From: Sialis fuliginosa
Taxonomy: Eukaryota; Arthropoda; Insecta; Megaloptera; Sialidae
Length of the DNA: 64,000 nucleotides
Direction: 5' to 3'
NCBI GenBank assembly: GCA_961205875.1
Contig: OY540812.1
Coordinates: forward strand, 14,508,001 to 14,572,000
Shown: in pieces, positions 11,150 through 23,865 of the stretch
How the letters are laid out: each line of letters begins with the position of its first letter
How positions within the stretch are numbered: position 1 is the stretch's first letter
The notes under the pieces: model-generated
Database searches by the model: none
What the model was told of the DNA's origin: nothing
What the model saw: the letters and a program-made list of their open reading frames with translations, nothing else
Translations under genes and position numbers: made by a program

Positions 11150-11155
11150 GTACTC

Positions 11156-13078
11156 CTAAATAACCGACTTTTGTATGATGTTGTTAAATAAAATTTAAAT
11201 GTACAAAATAGACCGCGTACAGACTGGCCACTACGGTATTTTTAAAATATTAACAAAATATAAGAAAAAAATAATTAAATAAAATTAAAAAAAAATATTT
11301 CCGAATAATTGAATCTGCAACCAAACTTCTTTCTGTTATAAAAAGAATCCGCCTTCTGTCATAAACCGGAATATGGCATGACGCGTCTGTTCCAATATAC
11401 GACATGGTGCTGGTGTATCTATCTCTCTCTGCGGCATATTGACAATGGTGGTGCTCTCGCTGTCTGCTGCAGTACACAGTGCTCTGATCCATCGAGCTGA
11501 TCAACTATAGTAGAGAAATTGTATGGCGAAGGGACCAATAGAACTTACAATTGCACACAACAAGAAATGCTATATTATATAGGTGAATAATTTAACAGTT
11601 TTTTCTTTGCTTGTTTTGTTTATATCATGAATTTCATTACATACACATTTCATTATCTATCTACTTGTTATATCTCTGATAAGATAGTACAAAGTAAAAT
11701 ATGAATTTAACTTCAAATAAATTCAAATTTAAACTTAAGAAGACCGCAAATAATAATATGTAAACAATTCGTTAAAACATTGAATATTTATTATATCTAT
11801 CATCATTATACTAATATGCGAAATTAAAATTTTATACTTTTTTTATTATATAAAATAATTTTGAAAGTAAGAACTTTTAAAATATTTTCTATGTATGATA
11901 GTAGTTCGCGAAGTAAAAACGATCTTGAAGTTTTACCTACAAATTCCTTTCTCTTTTATAATGCTTATACAATGTTTCGTTAACAAATTAAAAACTACTT
12001 CTACATGGCAACCTACATTATTGTACGCTTTTCACTATATACTTTTTGTCTAATTATACAATAATAATGACAAGAAAATTAAACAATAAAACATCGGTAG
12101 GTATATTAAAACTAGTAAGCCCCTGTATATTTACAAAATAAAAATAAACAAACATCCTCAGCGCTGTGTATTTATTACAAAAACAACAGACATAATTTAC
12201 CTTATATATTTTATTCTAATTCTGCTCATATTTTATTTTAAACTTATTTTTTATTATTGTTCTTAAAAATTAAATATTATTTGAAACATTTCTATTTTAT
12301 ATATACCCAAAAAGTTTAATATCAGAATGTTCATATTTATAGTTGGTATACCATACACAATATATTATATTAACTATAAGTTATATGTTATGAATATTAA
12401 TTATCATTCAAAAAATATATAATATCTGTATAATAATAATCAGTAACTGATCTATCTTTTTATTTAAAATATAATTAATTATAAATACGTATATTATTTT
12501 CATATTATTATTTTGTCTTGACGTAACTACGCCACTGACAATATGAATTTGATACGTTATGATGTCATTATAAATATTGTTAAAATTTATTAATTGCTAT
12601 GGTTGCACATAAGAATTTTATTATGTTCACAATAATTCTATTTTATCTGTAGATTTATTTAGTTATATTTCTTAACCTATATTAAACAACTAGTATTGAT
12701 TAATACCAGTGGTGTATTTAGGGGGATGGACGCTAAAAATAGACATTTATAAGAAAATTGTTTTCAACTTATTGTGAACTATAATCTCCGGTACATCTAG
12801 CGTGTTTTATATTATTAAGACAAAACGTTGGCCGAAGTCATATCCAAAATGATACAATTTATACACCCAGAAGCCAAAGAATCATAGTTCAAAATTGGTT
12901 CATACTTTGCATTTTAATGTTCAGTCCATTTAAATTTTATTACGTATATAAGTACCAACTTATGATTGAATAGGTACATATATTAATTGTTACTTGTATA
13001 TTTAATTATGACTAATACAAAAGATAATTCGTGGTAGGGAGACCAATCACTACTCCACTTAATTTTTAAAGAAAATTA
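11156..13078. other. AT-rich stretch with scattered hAT-like ends
   Basis: No gene is supported. Isolated end-like words occur, ACTACGCCACTG at 12527-12538 and CAGTGGTGTATTTAGGGG near 12707. They resemble the CAGTGGCGTAG ends of a hAT-like MITE but are not paired. A somewhat GC-richer patch at 11380-11510 gives an 84-codon minus-strand frame with no recognisable features. Confidence 0.4.
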
Positions 13079-13086
13079 CTGGAGAG

Positions 13087-13162
13087 CAGTGGCGTAGTAA
13101 AGGGGGGGGGGGGGGTATGAAAAAAAAAGTAAGAAAATAATTTTTTTCTTACTACGCCACTG
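13087..13162. mobile_element. Minimal 76-bp hAT-like MITE
   Basis: CAGTGGCGTAGTAA at the left pairs with TTACTACGCCACTG at the right, leaving almost no interior apart from a run of 14 G and poly-A. The flanking 8-mers CTGGAGAG (13079-13086) and CTGGACAG (13163-13170) differ at one base, consistent with an old 8-bp hAT duplication. Confidence 0.7.
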
Positions 13163-13170
13163 CTGGACAG

Positions 13171-14848
13171 AGTTGGCGTTTTGTATTTTAAATAATTAAT
13201 TAGGTACATTATAAACATTAGAGGCGAAGAATAATAACAAAACTTTTATTCTGGTTTTTAATGTTAATATATTATCTACCAGTAAGGTAATATTACACTA
13301 ATTTATAATACAAAAATGTTGGTTTTATACCAATATATACATTATACATATGTATACAGGCTAATTGATTATATAGTTTTAAAAATTATATTTATGAAAA
13401 AATGTTTTCTATGAAAATTTATTCGCTTAATATTTGCCATAACTATCTATTTTTTTATGTTACGTCATACTTAAATATATATGTTGTGTTTTAAAAATAT
13501 CCTGTATTTTTTAATTATAACATAAGTTAGTGCTTTTATTCTCTTTACATCTATTTAAAAATATATTACAGTTGTACTCTAAAATTTCAAGAAAATAATG
13601 TTGAAAATTTTATTTGAACATTGTGTTTAATTATTTGTAAACTATTACAGTAAATTAAATAAACACTACTAACGACTTAAAAAAAATACAAGTCGATGAC
13701 GTCATAATATCTCTGTAGTACAACGTTACATTAAAAAATAGAATAGCTAAATCGTCACAAAATAATTTACAAATATGTACTTTTTTTAAAGAAACCATTT
13801 TGTCATATAGCTGTCCTTTAGTTTTTATTTATGAAGAGTGGTGTAGCACTTGTATTCTTAAATAATTTTTCCCACCCCCATCCCATGCAGTAACACTGTA
13901 CCTACTGTAATATAGTATCATTTTTCATTACCCATTTTATATAAATATGTATGTAATAAAAAGTTATCAACCATTAGGTTCTACTTTCGGTTTTTCAAAA
14001 CAAAATCTATTTAAATGACAAATTATCCAAATTAAAACCATACAATATGTTAATTTTATTTAAATCACAATGAATCATCTTCGCAATACGAAAGAAAATA
14101 TTTTTTTCGCAAAGTGATTCGCCATCATTCGCTCGTTCCCGTCGTCCTGTTAGTTTGCATGCATCTCTTAATATAGACAAGGACAACAACTAAGTCGAAG
14201 ATATCCGAATATGAGGTCATTTGACCTCCCTGCATTGAGAGTTGACTCAGTATGTAGTAACGTAGCTCTACGCTTGTGCACATTTTATTGTTAGCACACC
14301 TGCCGATGGCTACCTGCACACTAGCCAGTCTCATCGTTGTAATATTTGCACCCTCCACTGTTATGGAATGCAGTGGTACCCTTTCTTAGTAGTGGCTTTG
14401 AAGTGTGGTAGAAACTACCCTAAACATAGTAACTCAACCTATTTAAATAATATTTTAACTCGTAATTATATTGGGGTCTAAAATATTAATATTACCTTGA
14501 AAATTGTTTGTATATGTAACTTTTTACTTTTTATAACGTGCCACAAACTAAGGGTTCTAAACATGTCCCTGGATTATTTAGGTATAATTTTTCATACCAT
14601 CACACCGAGTCTCGTGCTCTGAAAGGTCCCCCTTTCTACATTTTTCACGTAGAAAAATAATTTTTTTAATAAAAAAAATAATTGAATAATCAGTTTTTCA
14701 AAATTTGATCACAAAAAATCCCTCAGAAAAATTTTATATAAAATATCTCAAAATTCCTTGGGGATCATAGTAATTTACTTTTTCCGAAAAGCCTACTGTT
14801 AAATATGGTACTCCTGTTTCGCAGCTATTTTTACGCGCACAAATTTTA
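13171..14848. other. AT-rich spacer
   Basis: No element boundaries and no gene were found. Minus-strand open frames at 14007-14358 lack domain-like features. A GC-richer patch (14110-14400) is of unknown meaning. Confidence 0.4.
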
Positions 14849-15367
14849 CACCGAGTCAAGGTATATAAACACAAGGTAGTCTCAATAGCTCCTTGACCAA
14901 TCAGCGTTGGCGCAGGAATTGACGTCACCCAGAGGATATATTCAAATGTTATAATACAATATTAATTGTTTTCGTATTTTTTCAAAACTTAACAACATAT
15001 ACAATCAAATAACTACAAATTCGACATTGCAAAATTATAAAAAGCTGTCAGAATAATATTATAATACCAACTTAAGAATAGTAAAAATAACGCTTCCCGA
15101 ATATACCAAATTATCTGTGACAGCTTTTTTATGATTTTGCAATGTCGAATTTGTACTTCTTTGATTGTATGTGTTGTTAAAATATCAACAAAAAAATTAC
15201 GAAAACAATAATAAATAAAGGAATTTTTTGTAATTGATATTCTATTATACATTTATAAGTTTTATAACATTTGAATATATTCCCTGGGTAACGTCAATTC
15301 ACGCGCCAACGCTGATTGGTCAAGGAGCTATTAAGATTACCTTTGTCTTTATATACCTCGACACCGG
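14849..15367. mobile_element. Foldback MITE, GTCAAGGTATAT ends, copy 2
   Basis: Arms beginning CCGAGTCAAGGTATATAAAC pair with ATATACCTCGACACCGG at the right. Both carry the CCAATCAGCG-TTGGCGC and AATATATTC-type blocks of the 4342-4860 copy. The interior holds a second inverted pair, AATTCGACATTGCAAAAT at 15019 and its complement at about 15136, so the element is a palindrome within a palindrome. It is non-coding. Confidence 0.7.
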
Positions 15368-15839
15368 GTTATGTGATTTTTTATGCCGCCCGACTTCGAT
15401 TAAATCGTGAACTATAAGGAATCCTAATTGAAAATAATAATCCCGAAAATATGATAAAATAAAATTCATGTTACTAACCATACATTAAAAAATGAAAAAC
15501 ATATTATATGTGTTTTAATTTTAACGTGAATGAAACATGCTACTTTAAATTTAGAGCTATACATTGTAGAATTCGATTGAAAAGTACTTCGATTCAAAAT
15601 AGAACAAACTAATAACACGTGTATTCTTGCGTGTTTCATAAATGAATATCTTTCTAAAATGAAGAAAAACTAAACCTTTTTTCAAATTTGTTTAAATTGA
15701 TCTCATATCATTTGTATTTTAAACAAAAATCATAATTTAATATTTTATTTATTTAAACTTATGGGCCTTTTGAGAAAAAAAGGTATATCAATAGTTCATG
15801 TTAAACTTTACAAAAAATCACACAAAGATAAGTATAGGT

Positions 15840-15907
15840 ATGCATGGGTATACCCAGGATTTTGTTCAGGGTAGAGGGGCAAATTTCTTTTTTTAGAAAC
15901 TGATTGA
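15840..15907. repeat. TACCCAGGATTTTGTTCAGG repeat fragment
   Basis: ATGGGTATACCCAGGATTTTG and GTTCAGGGTAGAGGGGCAAA match the left end type of the element at 22058-22352. The fragment is cut by the MITE that starts at 15908. Confidence 0.45.
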
Positions 15908-16226
15908 TGTCCTGTATTATAAAGGAGCTAGCAAATTTGCTAGCTAGCAAGCACTTTCAACTGAGATATCAAACTTATATGACAGTTCTTTTGGAGTTTG
16001 TTGATGACTTTGACAAGTTTCGCGCACGCGTTGTTGGTATTAAAACAGTGGTGATGTTATGACAATTATTTTGTATAGTCAACGATGCCAACTGTGTTAC
16101 AATTAGTTGAAGTGTTACTGCTCTAAATTCCATAGCTAATTCATAGATACTAGTACAGAATTAATACCCCATTTGAAAGTAATTGCTAGCTAGCAAATTT
16201 TGCTAGCTCCTTTATAATACCGGACA
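15908..16226. mobile_element. TGCCCGGTATT MITE, subfamily B, copy 1
   Basis: The left end TGTCCTGTATTATAAAGGAG pairs with CTTTATAATACCGGACA. The subterminal inverted pair GCTAGCAAATTTGCTAGCTAGC distinguishes subfamily B. Flanking triplets are TGA (15905-15907) and TTA (16227-16229), one mismatch from a 3-bp duplication. The closest relative is 59338-59669, which shares the interior TTTTGGAGTTTGTTGATGAC block. Confidence 0.8.
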
Positions 16227-16283
16227 TTAGTCGGCGCGTTTCGACTAGGACCTCGTGGTAAATGGTATGTAGGAGGGGGGACG

Positions 16284-17126
16284 AACAGGGGAAGCAACAG
16301 CACGGTTAATGAGAATTTCAATGAGCTTGTGGTATGTCAAACTAGAGCAAAAATAAAAAGACACGTGTCCAACAATTTGATCTCATAGGCCTTAATTACA
16401 AAGATAATTAACTTTGAAAATTTGTGTATTCAATATAACCGTGTATTATGTTCGCTCGAAATATAAGTGTGTTGGCCCTACGGTCAACGCGCTGGCGTCT
16501 CGCCTGGTTTTAAGATTTTGATTTTAATTTTTATTTACAATTATTTTTTATTTTTTTGTACACATTACCTCTCCCACTTGCGTAAAAATCGATAAATTAG
16601 ACATAAATAAAACATATATTATTATTGACAATGAAAATATTGATATATACGCCAGTACATAATTATTAATTTGTTTTAAAGTAACTTTAATTTATTATTG
16701 ACACAACTCATTAGTTTTTAATTAATAAATTGAAAAGTTTTAATAAAAAACAAACTTGAAAGAAACCACAAACATCTATTGTCAATAATAATATATGTTT
16801 TATTTATGTCTAATTTATCGATTTTTACGCAAGTGGGAGAGGTAATGTGTACAAAAAAATAAAAAATAATTGTAAATAAAAATTAAAATCAAAATCTTAA
16901 AACCAGGCGAGACGCCAGCGCGTTGACCGTAGGGCCAACACACTTATATTTCGAGCGAACATAATACACGGTTATATTGAATACACAAATTTTCAAAGTT
17001 AATTATCTTTGTAATTAAGGCCTATGAGATCAAATTGTTGGACACGTGTCTTTTTATTTTTGCTCTAGTTTGACATACCACAAGCTCATTGAAATTCTCA
17101 TTAACCGTGCTGTTGCTTCCCCTTGT
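16284..17126. mobile_element. Foldback with near-identical 349-bp arms
   Basis: Arms 16284-16632 and 16778-17126 are reverse complements with very few differences and enclose a 145-bp AT-rich spacer. The outer tips are GGGGAAGCAACAGCACGG and its complement. Each arm contains the GC-rich block TTGGCCCTACGGTCAACGCG followed by CTGGCGTCTCGCC, which looks like the 5' half of a tRNA or of a tRNA-derived SINE. No B-box-like sequence follows at the right distance. The near identity points to a recent inverted duplication. A transcript through it would fold into a long perfect hairpin. The target duplication was not found. Confidence 0.7.
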
Positions 17127-17639
17127 TAGTACTTAATATTTATTTTAAAAACTCCTGAAAAATCAATTTTTGTACAGTCAGATTGAAATGGCATACTATT
17201 TAATCTTTAATATTGCATTTAATAAGCGTGATAGTCATTGTTTCAAGAAACTAGAATGACCAAATAATTTACATAAATTGACATAATGGGTAAATACTAT
17301 CTGACGTCAGAAAGCTTGTGTTTTATTTCTGATAATTATCTACAAACCACGTATTATCGGTTAAAGAATATTTATATTTTATCAATTAATAAAAATGTAT
17401 TTGTTTCAGGTGTCTATTGTTTTACTAACCGTTGTACATTTTTTATTTATAATCTTTAAAAAAATTTAAGTGTTATCTTATATTCGTAGATAAAAAAAAA
17501 TCCATTTTTTTAGTAAAATTATTGAATACAGCGCTTTAATAAATACGATATGTATTGTAATAAAATATTTTTTTATTAGATTAATAATACATTATGACGA
17601 AATTTACTTTGATAATTAATGTTAAAAATCATATATATT

Positions 17640-17815
17640 TTTTTGTAATTGGTCATTTTTGATTAAAACACGAGACGGTTTTTGTAACTGAAGTTTTGTC
17701 TCGGTCTCGAATTTTACAATTAACAGTCTCGTTTTGTGAAAATTGAAGCCATCTCGTCTCGGTCTCGTCTTGTAAAAAAATATGATTGTCTCGTCTCGGT
17801 GTACAATGCTATAAT
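17640..17815. repeat. TCTCGTCTCGGTCTCG repeat remnant
   Basis: ACGAGACGG, GTCTCGGTCTCG, TCTCGTCTCGGTCTCGTC and TCTCGTCTCGGTG recur within 170 bp. This suggests a decayed transposon with a repetitive interior. Class unknown. Confidence 0.4.
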
Positions 17816-19640
17816 TTTGATAAATTTATTTACCATTTAAAAAATCAAAAGCTTCCTTTTTATATCTCAATTGTTTATTTATTATATTACCGTATTTGTA
17901 CTGATAATACCCAGAGCTGTGTGGGATGTAATTTACGCTTTGATTAGAATTGAGCTTGTCGGTAATTTTCCATCTTTGATTAAATTTTCTTTGAAAAATA
18001 ATCTGTTTGTAATGAATTTAGTGCGTCAGTAGTTACAAACGTTTGATTAAAAAGTAATAATTGATTTTATAGTTACAATATTTATACTTTAGTTCTAAAC
18101 AAGCTTAACCTTTACCGATATGCTTATAAAATCATTTAGAAGTAATGCGTGAAAGCACGTCATTTTTTACTTGATTTTACGTCAACCGTTTCATGAATAA
18201 TTGAAATAATAATGTGGTAGAAAATAATAGGCTTATCATAGATAGATGAAAACAAATATGGTTTTTGTGATGTTATAAATATATAGTCATTTATCGTGCA
18301 TTTAACAATCTATTTACAATATTTGTATACAACATAAATAAATAGTAAATGTTTTATTACTGGCCCTTTATGTGCTCAGTTTTTATTAACCATAACTTTT
18401 TAGTCAATTATATTCCGTTATATTTTTTTTATTAAATTCGGATACTTCCGTTCTCAATTTCATTTAAACGGCTTTGTAATTTTATGGTCCAGTATGATAT
18501 AATGAACAATTAAAAACAAAATAAGAATTATACTAATATGGTGAAAAAAATGTTTTGACAGCTTTGTAAATATACCTATTTCACATTCGAGATTACAGTT
18601 AATAATAAATGTGTGTAAATAAAACATACATAAAAATATTAAATATTCTTGTGTTAATAAATTTTTACATTTTTGAAACCTTTATAAAAATTATAAAATA
18701 TAATACAGTGGAATCTCGTTTTTGAAGGGACAGGGGAACACACATACTAACGAGAAAAACGTATTAACGAAATATTTTAACATGGGGTTTTGAAAGCCGG
18801 GACCTAAAAATAAAAATGTACTAAAGCAAAACGTTCTCCACTGTTTGTAAATACAACAAAACGCATAAAATATCGTCCTCTAATATTTGACGCTCCAAGT
18901 AATTGTTGAGTTGCTGGTACTTTTAAATTGGCTGCATACTGTTTATTGTTAAAAGTTAATTTTAAAAATAACATCTTTCTTGAGGCAACATGTGCGTCAC
19001 CCGTTTTCAGTTTGAAAAATCATCAACCCTATTCTTTTATCATTATATAAGTAAACACATCAAAACTGAAAGTTTTCTCTTTTATAAGAAGTAAACTCAA
19101 GTACCTATCTCAATGTCCACAAGCCAGACCCAACCATCCAACCAAGTTTCATTAATATCGATTCAGTGGTTCATGAGTTGTTATGCATGTGACAAGGATT
19201 CATGGAACAGACAGACATACACGGAACGAAAAGAGTTTGCCTTGACCTGAAACCTTAAGATCAATTTAAAGTTTTGAAATCGGAGAACAATTTTTTTGTC
19301 TCATTCTAAAACGATCACAAAGCTTCTCGTATCTTCAATATTGTAAGGAAGCAAAATAAAAATAAAAACAATTTTTCACACAAATACATAAATGTATTTT
19401 TTTCTAATCGATTCAGCAATAAAGGGCATTAAATTATCATTATTGTAACCTTCAAAATTAATCTACAATATTATCAAAACTTAAAACTATTTTAGGCATA
19501 TCAAAACATTCACTATTAAAAAATTTCCTATTATAACTTTTTCAGTATACAACCTATAACAACCCGCTTTGCTACCGCATGTTACAACTGTTTCATATAT
19601 TGTTAATAATCCCTTGTATTATAAACACTCACAAAACAGC
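17816..19640. other. AT-rich stretch with one pogo-like end
   Basis: No gene is supported. TACAGTGGAATCTCGTT at 18706-18722 resembles a pogo/Tigger-type end after a TA, but no matching right end was found. A weak inverted echo (AACGAGAAAAACG) follows at about 18750. The rest is AT-rich. Confidence 0.4.
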
Positions 19641-19860
19641 AGCAGCAAAGAGGTCTATGACGACCTGTAAGGTTGACGGTCCCCCGCCCTCCCACGCACA
19701 CACTGTTGCGTTACACACTCACACACGTGACATCGCGTCACAGCAGCAGCTGTCTACGTGTGTATGTGAGAAGTGTCCGGTGTGACGTCACAGATCAAAC
19801 TCGCCTTGATAACACCAACCGGTCGAGGTGGTGAATGTTGAGCTTGAGTGGTTGGAGTTA
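19640..19860. promoter_or_regulatory. GC-rich island with CRE and E-box, possible enhancer or promoter
   Basis: This unusually GC-rich patch contains a full palindromic cAMP-response element TGACGTCA (about 19783-19790), an E-box CACGTG (about 19724) and CAGCAGCAGCTG. The 68-codon frame across it has low-complexity composition and is not convincing as protein. It lies upstream of the CSRNP gene and may regulate it. That function is inference. Confidence 0.3.
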
Positions 19861-20039
19861 ATTATTTATCTATTATTTTTATTTTTTAAATTAATTAACA
19901 AATGAAATATTAAATAGCTCTGCAATATCTGCGGTACAATAAACTGATAAAACAGTATTTTAACGAAAATGATAAACTCTCGTTATTTTGATGTTCAATA
20001 ATTGGCGCTGTATCAGACATTTTTATCATATAATATGTT

Positions 20040-20276
20040 AAGCAATATAATACCTATAGCCAAGGGCGTCTGCATGGAGGATAGCAAACTATTTTCCAAA
20101 AAATATCCTTAGGACTTTAGGTTAATAAAAGATTTTTCAATATAAGATTCATAAGATGACAAGACCAAAAAAAGGTCTTCCTTGCCAAAAGTTATAATAT
20201 TCGGTTAGGAGGAGGGGCAATTTTTTTTAGAAAATAGTGCTAAATAATTACGTTAGCATGCATTACCGTAGGTTGG
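20040..20276. repeat. Dispersed repeat, copy shared with 30130-30400
   Basis: TAGTGCTAAATAATTACGTT followed by CATTACCGTAGGTTGG reappears, reverse complemented with changes, at about 30305-30360. Both copies neighbour a GGGG(C)AATT / GGGGCGATT word. This is a decayed repeat of unknown class. Confidence 0.45.
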
Positions 20277-20284
20277 GTTACATC

Positions 20285-20770
20285 CAGTGCCGGATTAAGT
20301 CACCGCGGGGCCTGTAGCAAATGTTATAAAGAGGCCATTGGCAGTAGCGTTACTAGGGGAGGGGGGTGACTCAGGGTGGAAATCGATACCCCCTGTGAAT
20401 TTTTTACGACAGAAAAAATATCAGTAGGCTCTATTTTTTTTAAAATAAATTGTACGGTTATCACCAAAAAAGGGAGGTAAATAGGCTTTTTTTATTAACA
20501 AATGAGACGGGTGGCACCCGGAGCGTTTAATGTGAGCAAATTTAGAAAAATCGATTCAAAAAATCAAAGATCGGAGCTTTAAAAACCAATTTTTCGATTA
20601 AATCAAGTCGAGATTGGAAACCCTAAAATTAAATGATTAATTACTGTAGATTTGAACAATCTGTATCAATCATTGGACGGTAGATGGTATAACCAATAAG
20701 AGATATTTTTCCGAAAAGCCGCGGGGCCCGTAGCATTTGTTACTCCTGCTACATAGTTAATCCGGCACTG
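20285..20770. mobile_element. hAT-type MITE, CAGTGCCGGATTAA ends, exact 8-bp TSD
   Basis: CAGTGCCGGATTAAGT at the left pairs with TTAATCCGGCACTG at the right. GTTACATC flanks it exactly (20277-20284 and 20771-20778), the 8-bp duplication expected of hAT. Subterminal GCGGGGCC recurs on both sides. An internal CAGTAGCGTTACTAGGGG (20342) resembles the left end of another hAT-like family, so an older nested fragment is possible. Confidence 0.9.
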
Positions 20771-20778
20771 GTTACATC

Positions 20779-22057
20779 CCAGGGGGAGGAAGTGCCCCGT
20801 TTGCCCACTCTCTGTTATATCTGTGTACTAACAAATCTATCTACATCATCAAAACTAGCAAAATCTCTTTTATTTATCAACTACCAAATATTTTTCATTT
20901 TTTACATTTTTATTAGAATATATCAAATGATTTGTGCAAGGTTTACTTATTGTTAGAGCATATTTTTTAAAACAGAATTTATTGTTTTCATTATTAAAAA
21001 TGTTAAGTAATATTTTTAACAATTAGAATATTTTTTTGAACAAATAGTTAACTATTATTTTTCAGTACTATTTCAGTTAGCAAAATAATAATATATAAAT
21101 AATAGGTAACATACTTATCTAAAAAATGCATTTTTTCGATAATAGTATAAAACAAAGTCTCCCGCCGCGTCTTATCTGTGCACGATTTTCTCTGTAACTA
21201 CTGAACGGATTTTATTCCGGTTTTCACTAATGGATAGTGTTTCGCGAGAATAGTTTAGTTGTATAATTTGTGGATATTTTATATAAATTTCATGAAGTCA
21301 GGAGTTCAGGAGAGGTATCTTCACGTGCGCTGCGTAAATAATTTGCCAATGCGTTAGTTATTTATAATTTTTATAAATTCAATACTCATGATTACATGTA
21401 CTTATATTTAGATATAAAATGGCTTTAAAAAGAGAGTTAAAATTTAATTATTTTACAATTATTGCCCCCTAACTCTTACAACCTTGCGAAATGTAATTTT
21501 TGTCAATCTAGCAAACATAGATCAATTTTAAACATTGCGTACTCCTTCCGTCTATTTAATTACGATATTTATGCGGCTATTAAGTACTTTATTCTTTTAT
21601 CAAATTTAGTGCCTTGTTTATATGCAGTTGAACATTCGATTAATTATAATTTGCGTGAGCTTGAAAACAAATGAAGGTCATACTTATCAATGGAATACGA
21701 ATTATTTACAATTTTGTAATGTTATATAAGAAATCAACTTTTTGAATTCAGTGTTAGTTAATCAAACTAGATGTGAAATAAATTTTCCATATAGGTATAT
21801 ATTTATATACATAATAAATCAATCATATGTATGAGATAAACATATTATTATGAACAGAATTATCTATATATGTATGTTCATATTTTACGTTTTTTATCAA
21901 ATTCTTTAAACTTTTTATTACGATTTTATTTGATAAATAACAGAATGCAAATTTAAAAAAAAATGTTTGAACGGAAGTAAAATTTAAAATTTATACTTTC
22001 CAATATAAATTATTAAATAAAATATAAACACTAGTAGAAGTTATTTATACATATATG
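20779..22057. other. AT-rich stretch with CCCGCCGCGTCTTATCTGTG repeat
   Basis: At 21158-21260 the block CCCGCCGCGTC...GAACGGATTTTATTCCGG...GTTTTCACTAATGGATAG matches a type of repeat common in arthropods, often found with the GCGAGCGAAGC word seen at 139. No gene is supported. The 70-codon frame at 21462 has no recognisable character. Confidence 0.45.
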
Positions 22058-22352
22058 GGCGGACCAAAAATTTTGTTCAGGGGTGGGGGGACTCGATGAA
22101 TATGTACATAGTTGAAATGAAAAAATAATAACAATTTTCCTTGATATTAAAAGGACAATGGCATTAACAGTTTATCCGCTTTAATAAGAGATCGTTTACA
22201 ATTCAAAAAGTGACATTTTTTTCTGGATCTAAAATATAGATTCAAATTTTTAAGAAACATCCCTGTTTATCCAATAGATTGATTTACTTGTTTTTTTTTA
22301 GCAAAATCTAGGGGGAAGGCAAGCGCCCCATCTGCCCACCCTGAGTACGTCC
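22058..22352. mobile_element. TATGGGCGGACC MITE-like element
   Basis: ATGGGCGGACCAAAAATTTTG and TTCAGGGGTGGGGGG at the left face GCCCCATCTGCCCACCCTGA and GTACGTCCATG at the right, an imperfect inverted pair. The interior is non-coding. The left end matches the fragment at 15840-15907. Confidence 0.5.
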
Positions 22353-23784
22353 ATGTTCATAATATATAGTTATGAATTAGTGTGTATCTACTTATACTCT
22401 ATTTGTAGCAACAGTTGCTACTTGATGTCAATAAGATAACGGGGTACATCAAATAATTAATATTTTATTAATTGTTTTATAGAACAGTTTTATCGTTTAT
22501 ACCTGTTTTTGGTTATACATAAAGTATGTTTATCGTATATTTTTAAACCTTGATATGATAACTATAATAAATTTTAAAAAAAACCAGTGTAACTCAAATT
22601 ATGAAATATTCAAAATATCATCGCGTTTCTTAGCAAACAATAAGCAAGCAAGGAATAGAAATTAGTACCTTAATGAAAAACAAGTAGGTATCCTCGACTA
22701 TCTGTACACATATTTGACTGCCACTGCGTGAATTTTCTAGTAAATCTCATTTTGGAAACCACTGATTTAACATGTTATAGGAAACTGAAATATTTTCGTA
22801 AAAATAAATTTTTGGTAATCTTATTTATTATAATAAATACTTAATAGTTTACATAAATCGTAAACGTTCATATACTTTCAGATTTGTTACAGTTAATTAC
22901 CGATATATATATAATAAATAATTAATTATTCATCGTTTACACAGGACGCCACTGCATGTAACCAACATGACAACACTAATGATTATGTCCTAATAATAGC
23001 CGCATTGGCGAGCTTTATCCACGTAATTTCAAACCTCATTTTCTAAAAATCTCATGGAAAATTTGTTAATAATCAAACATTATTATTTCATCGAGTAATT
23101 ATATTTTGCATATACATACTACAAACGTAACAGTAGGAGTGGGTAGTTCATAGTATGGGAGAATCTGCGTTAAGTGAAAAAATAATTAATACGATATGAT
23201 AACAAATACTATTAATTTAACTGTTATTTTTATATAGTCATATAGTTCTTGTCGAAGAAAAGCATATTGTTTTTATGCATATAGCTTCCATGTTTAAAAA
23301 TTATATACCACTTTTAATTATGTATATTTAAACAATATAGAAAATATATTGAGAAAAAAATATAATAAAAACATGTTTATTTTATATTTTTGATATTTAT
23401 ATGTTATATTTATAAATAAGATGACTCACGTTTGTGATTAATAGTTAAAATAATTATTTCTATTTTATATATTTATTAAAAAACGAGTAACCGTACATAG
23501 GGATACAAGGTAAAATAAAAAATTGTTTATGAACTTGCAATTTCAATTTTCTGTTGTATGTATTTTTATTATTATTAAATGTCTAGACGTCTATAGTGAA
23601 AGTTATTTTTGAACTTACTATGCGATCTAAATACCGTTATATTCTGATAAAACTGCAGTATTCATAAATATCATTAACAGGTAATGATTTTATTTTTAGA
23701 AATTTTGAAAAGCCAAGTAAAATCAAGATAATATACTCGTAATATAAATATTTCATTATAAGTAAAACTAGTTTATTCTTTCTG

Positions 23785-23865
23785 GAAAGTCAGGGAAGCC
23801 TTAAGTGGTCAGGGAAAGTCAGGGAATTTATTAATTTTTTTTTAGAAAGTCAGGGAAAAAAAGAA
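23785..23865. repeat. AAAGTCAGGGAA short-unit repeat
   Basis: GGAAAGTCAGGGAA, GGTCAGGGAAAGTCAGGGAA and GAAAGTCAGGGAAAAA follow one another within 80 bp. This is probably a remnant of a longer dispersed repeat. The surrounding 22353-25470 is AT-rich, with no gene supported. Confidence 0.5.

Noticed and set aside
16478..16515. tRNA gene on the plus strand
   Set aside because: Only the A-box/D-arm half is tRNA-like. No B box or acceptor-stem partner is visible, so a tRNA or SINE head is mentioned only as a possibility.
19579..19785. 68-codon frame with a hydrophobic start, possibly a secreted peptide
   Set aside because: The hydrophobic start is an AT-rich run and the rest is His/Thr/Pro low complexity. 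The GC island is better explained as regulatory DNA.
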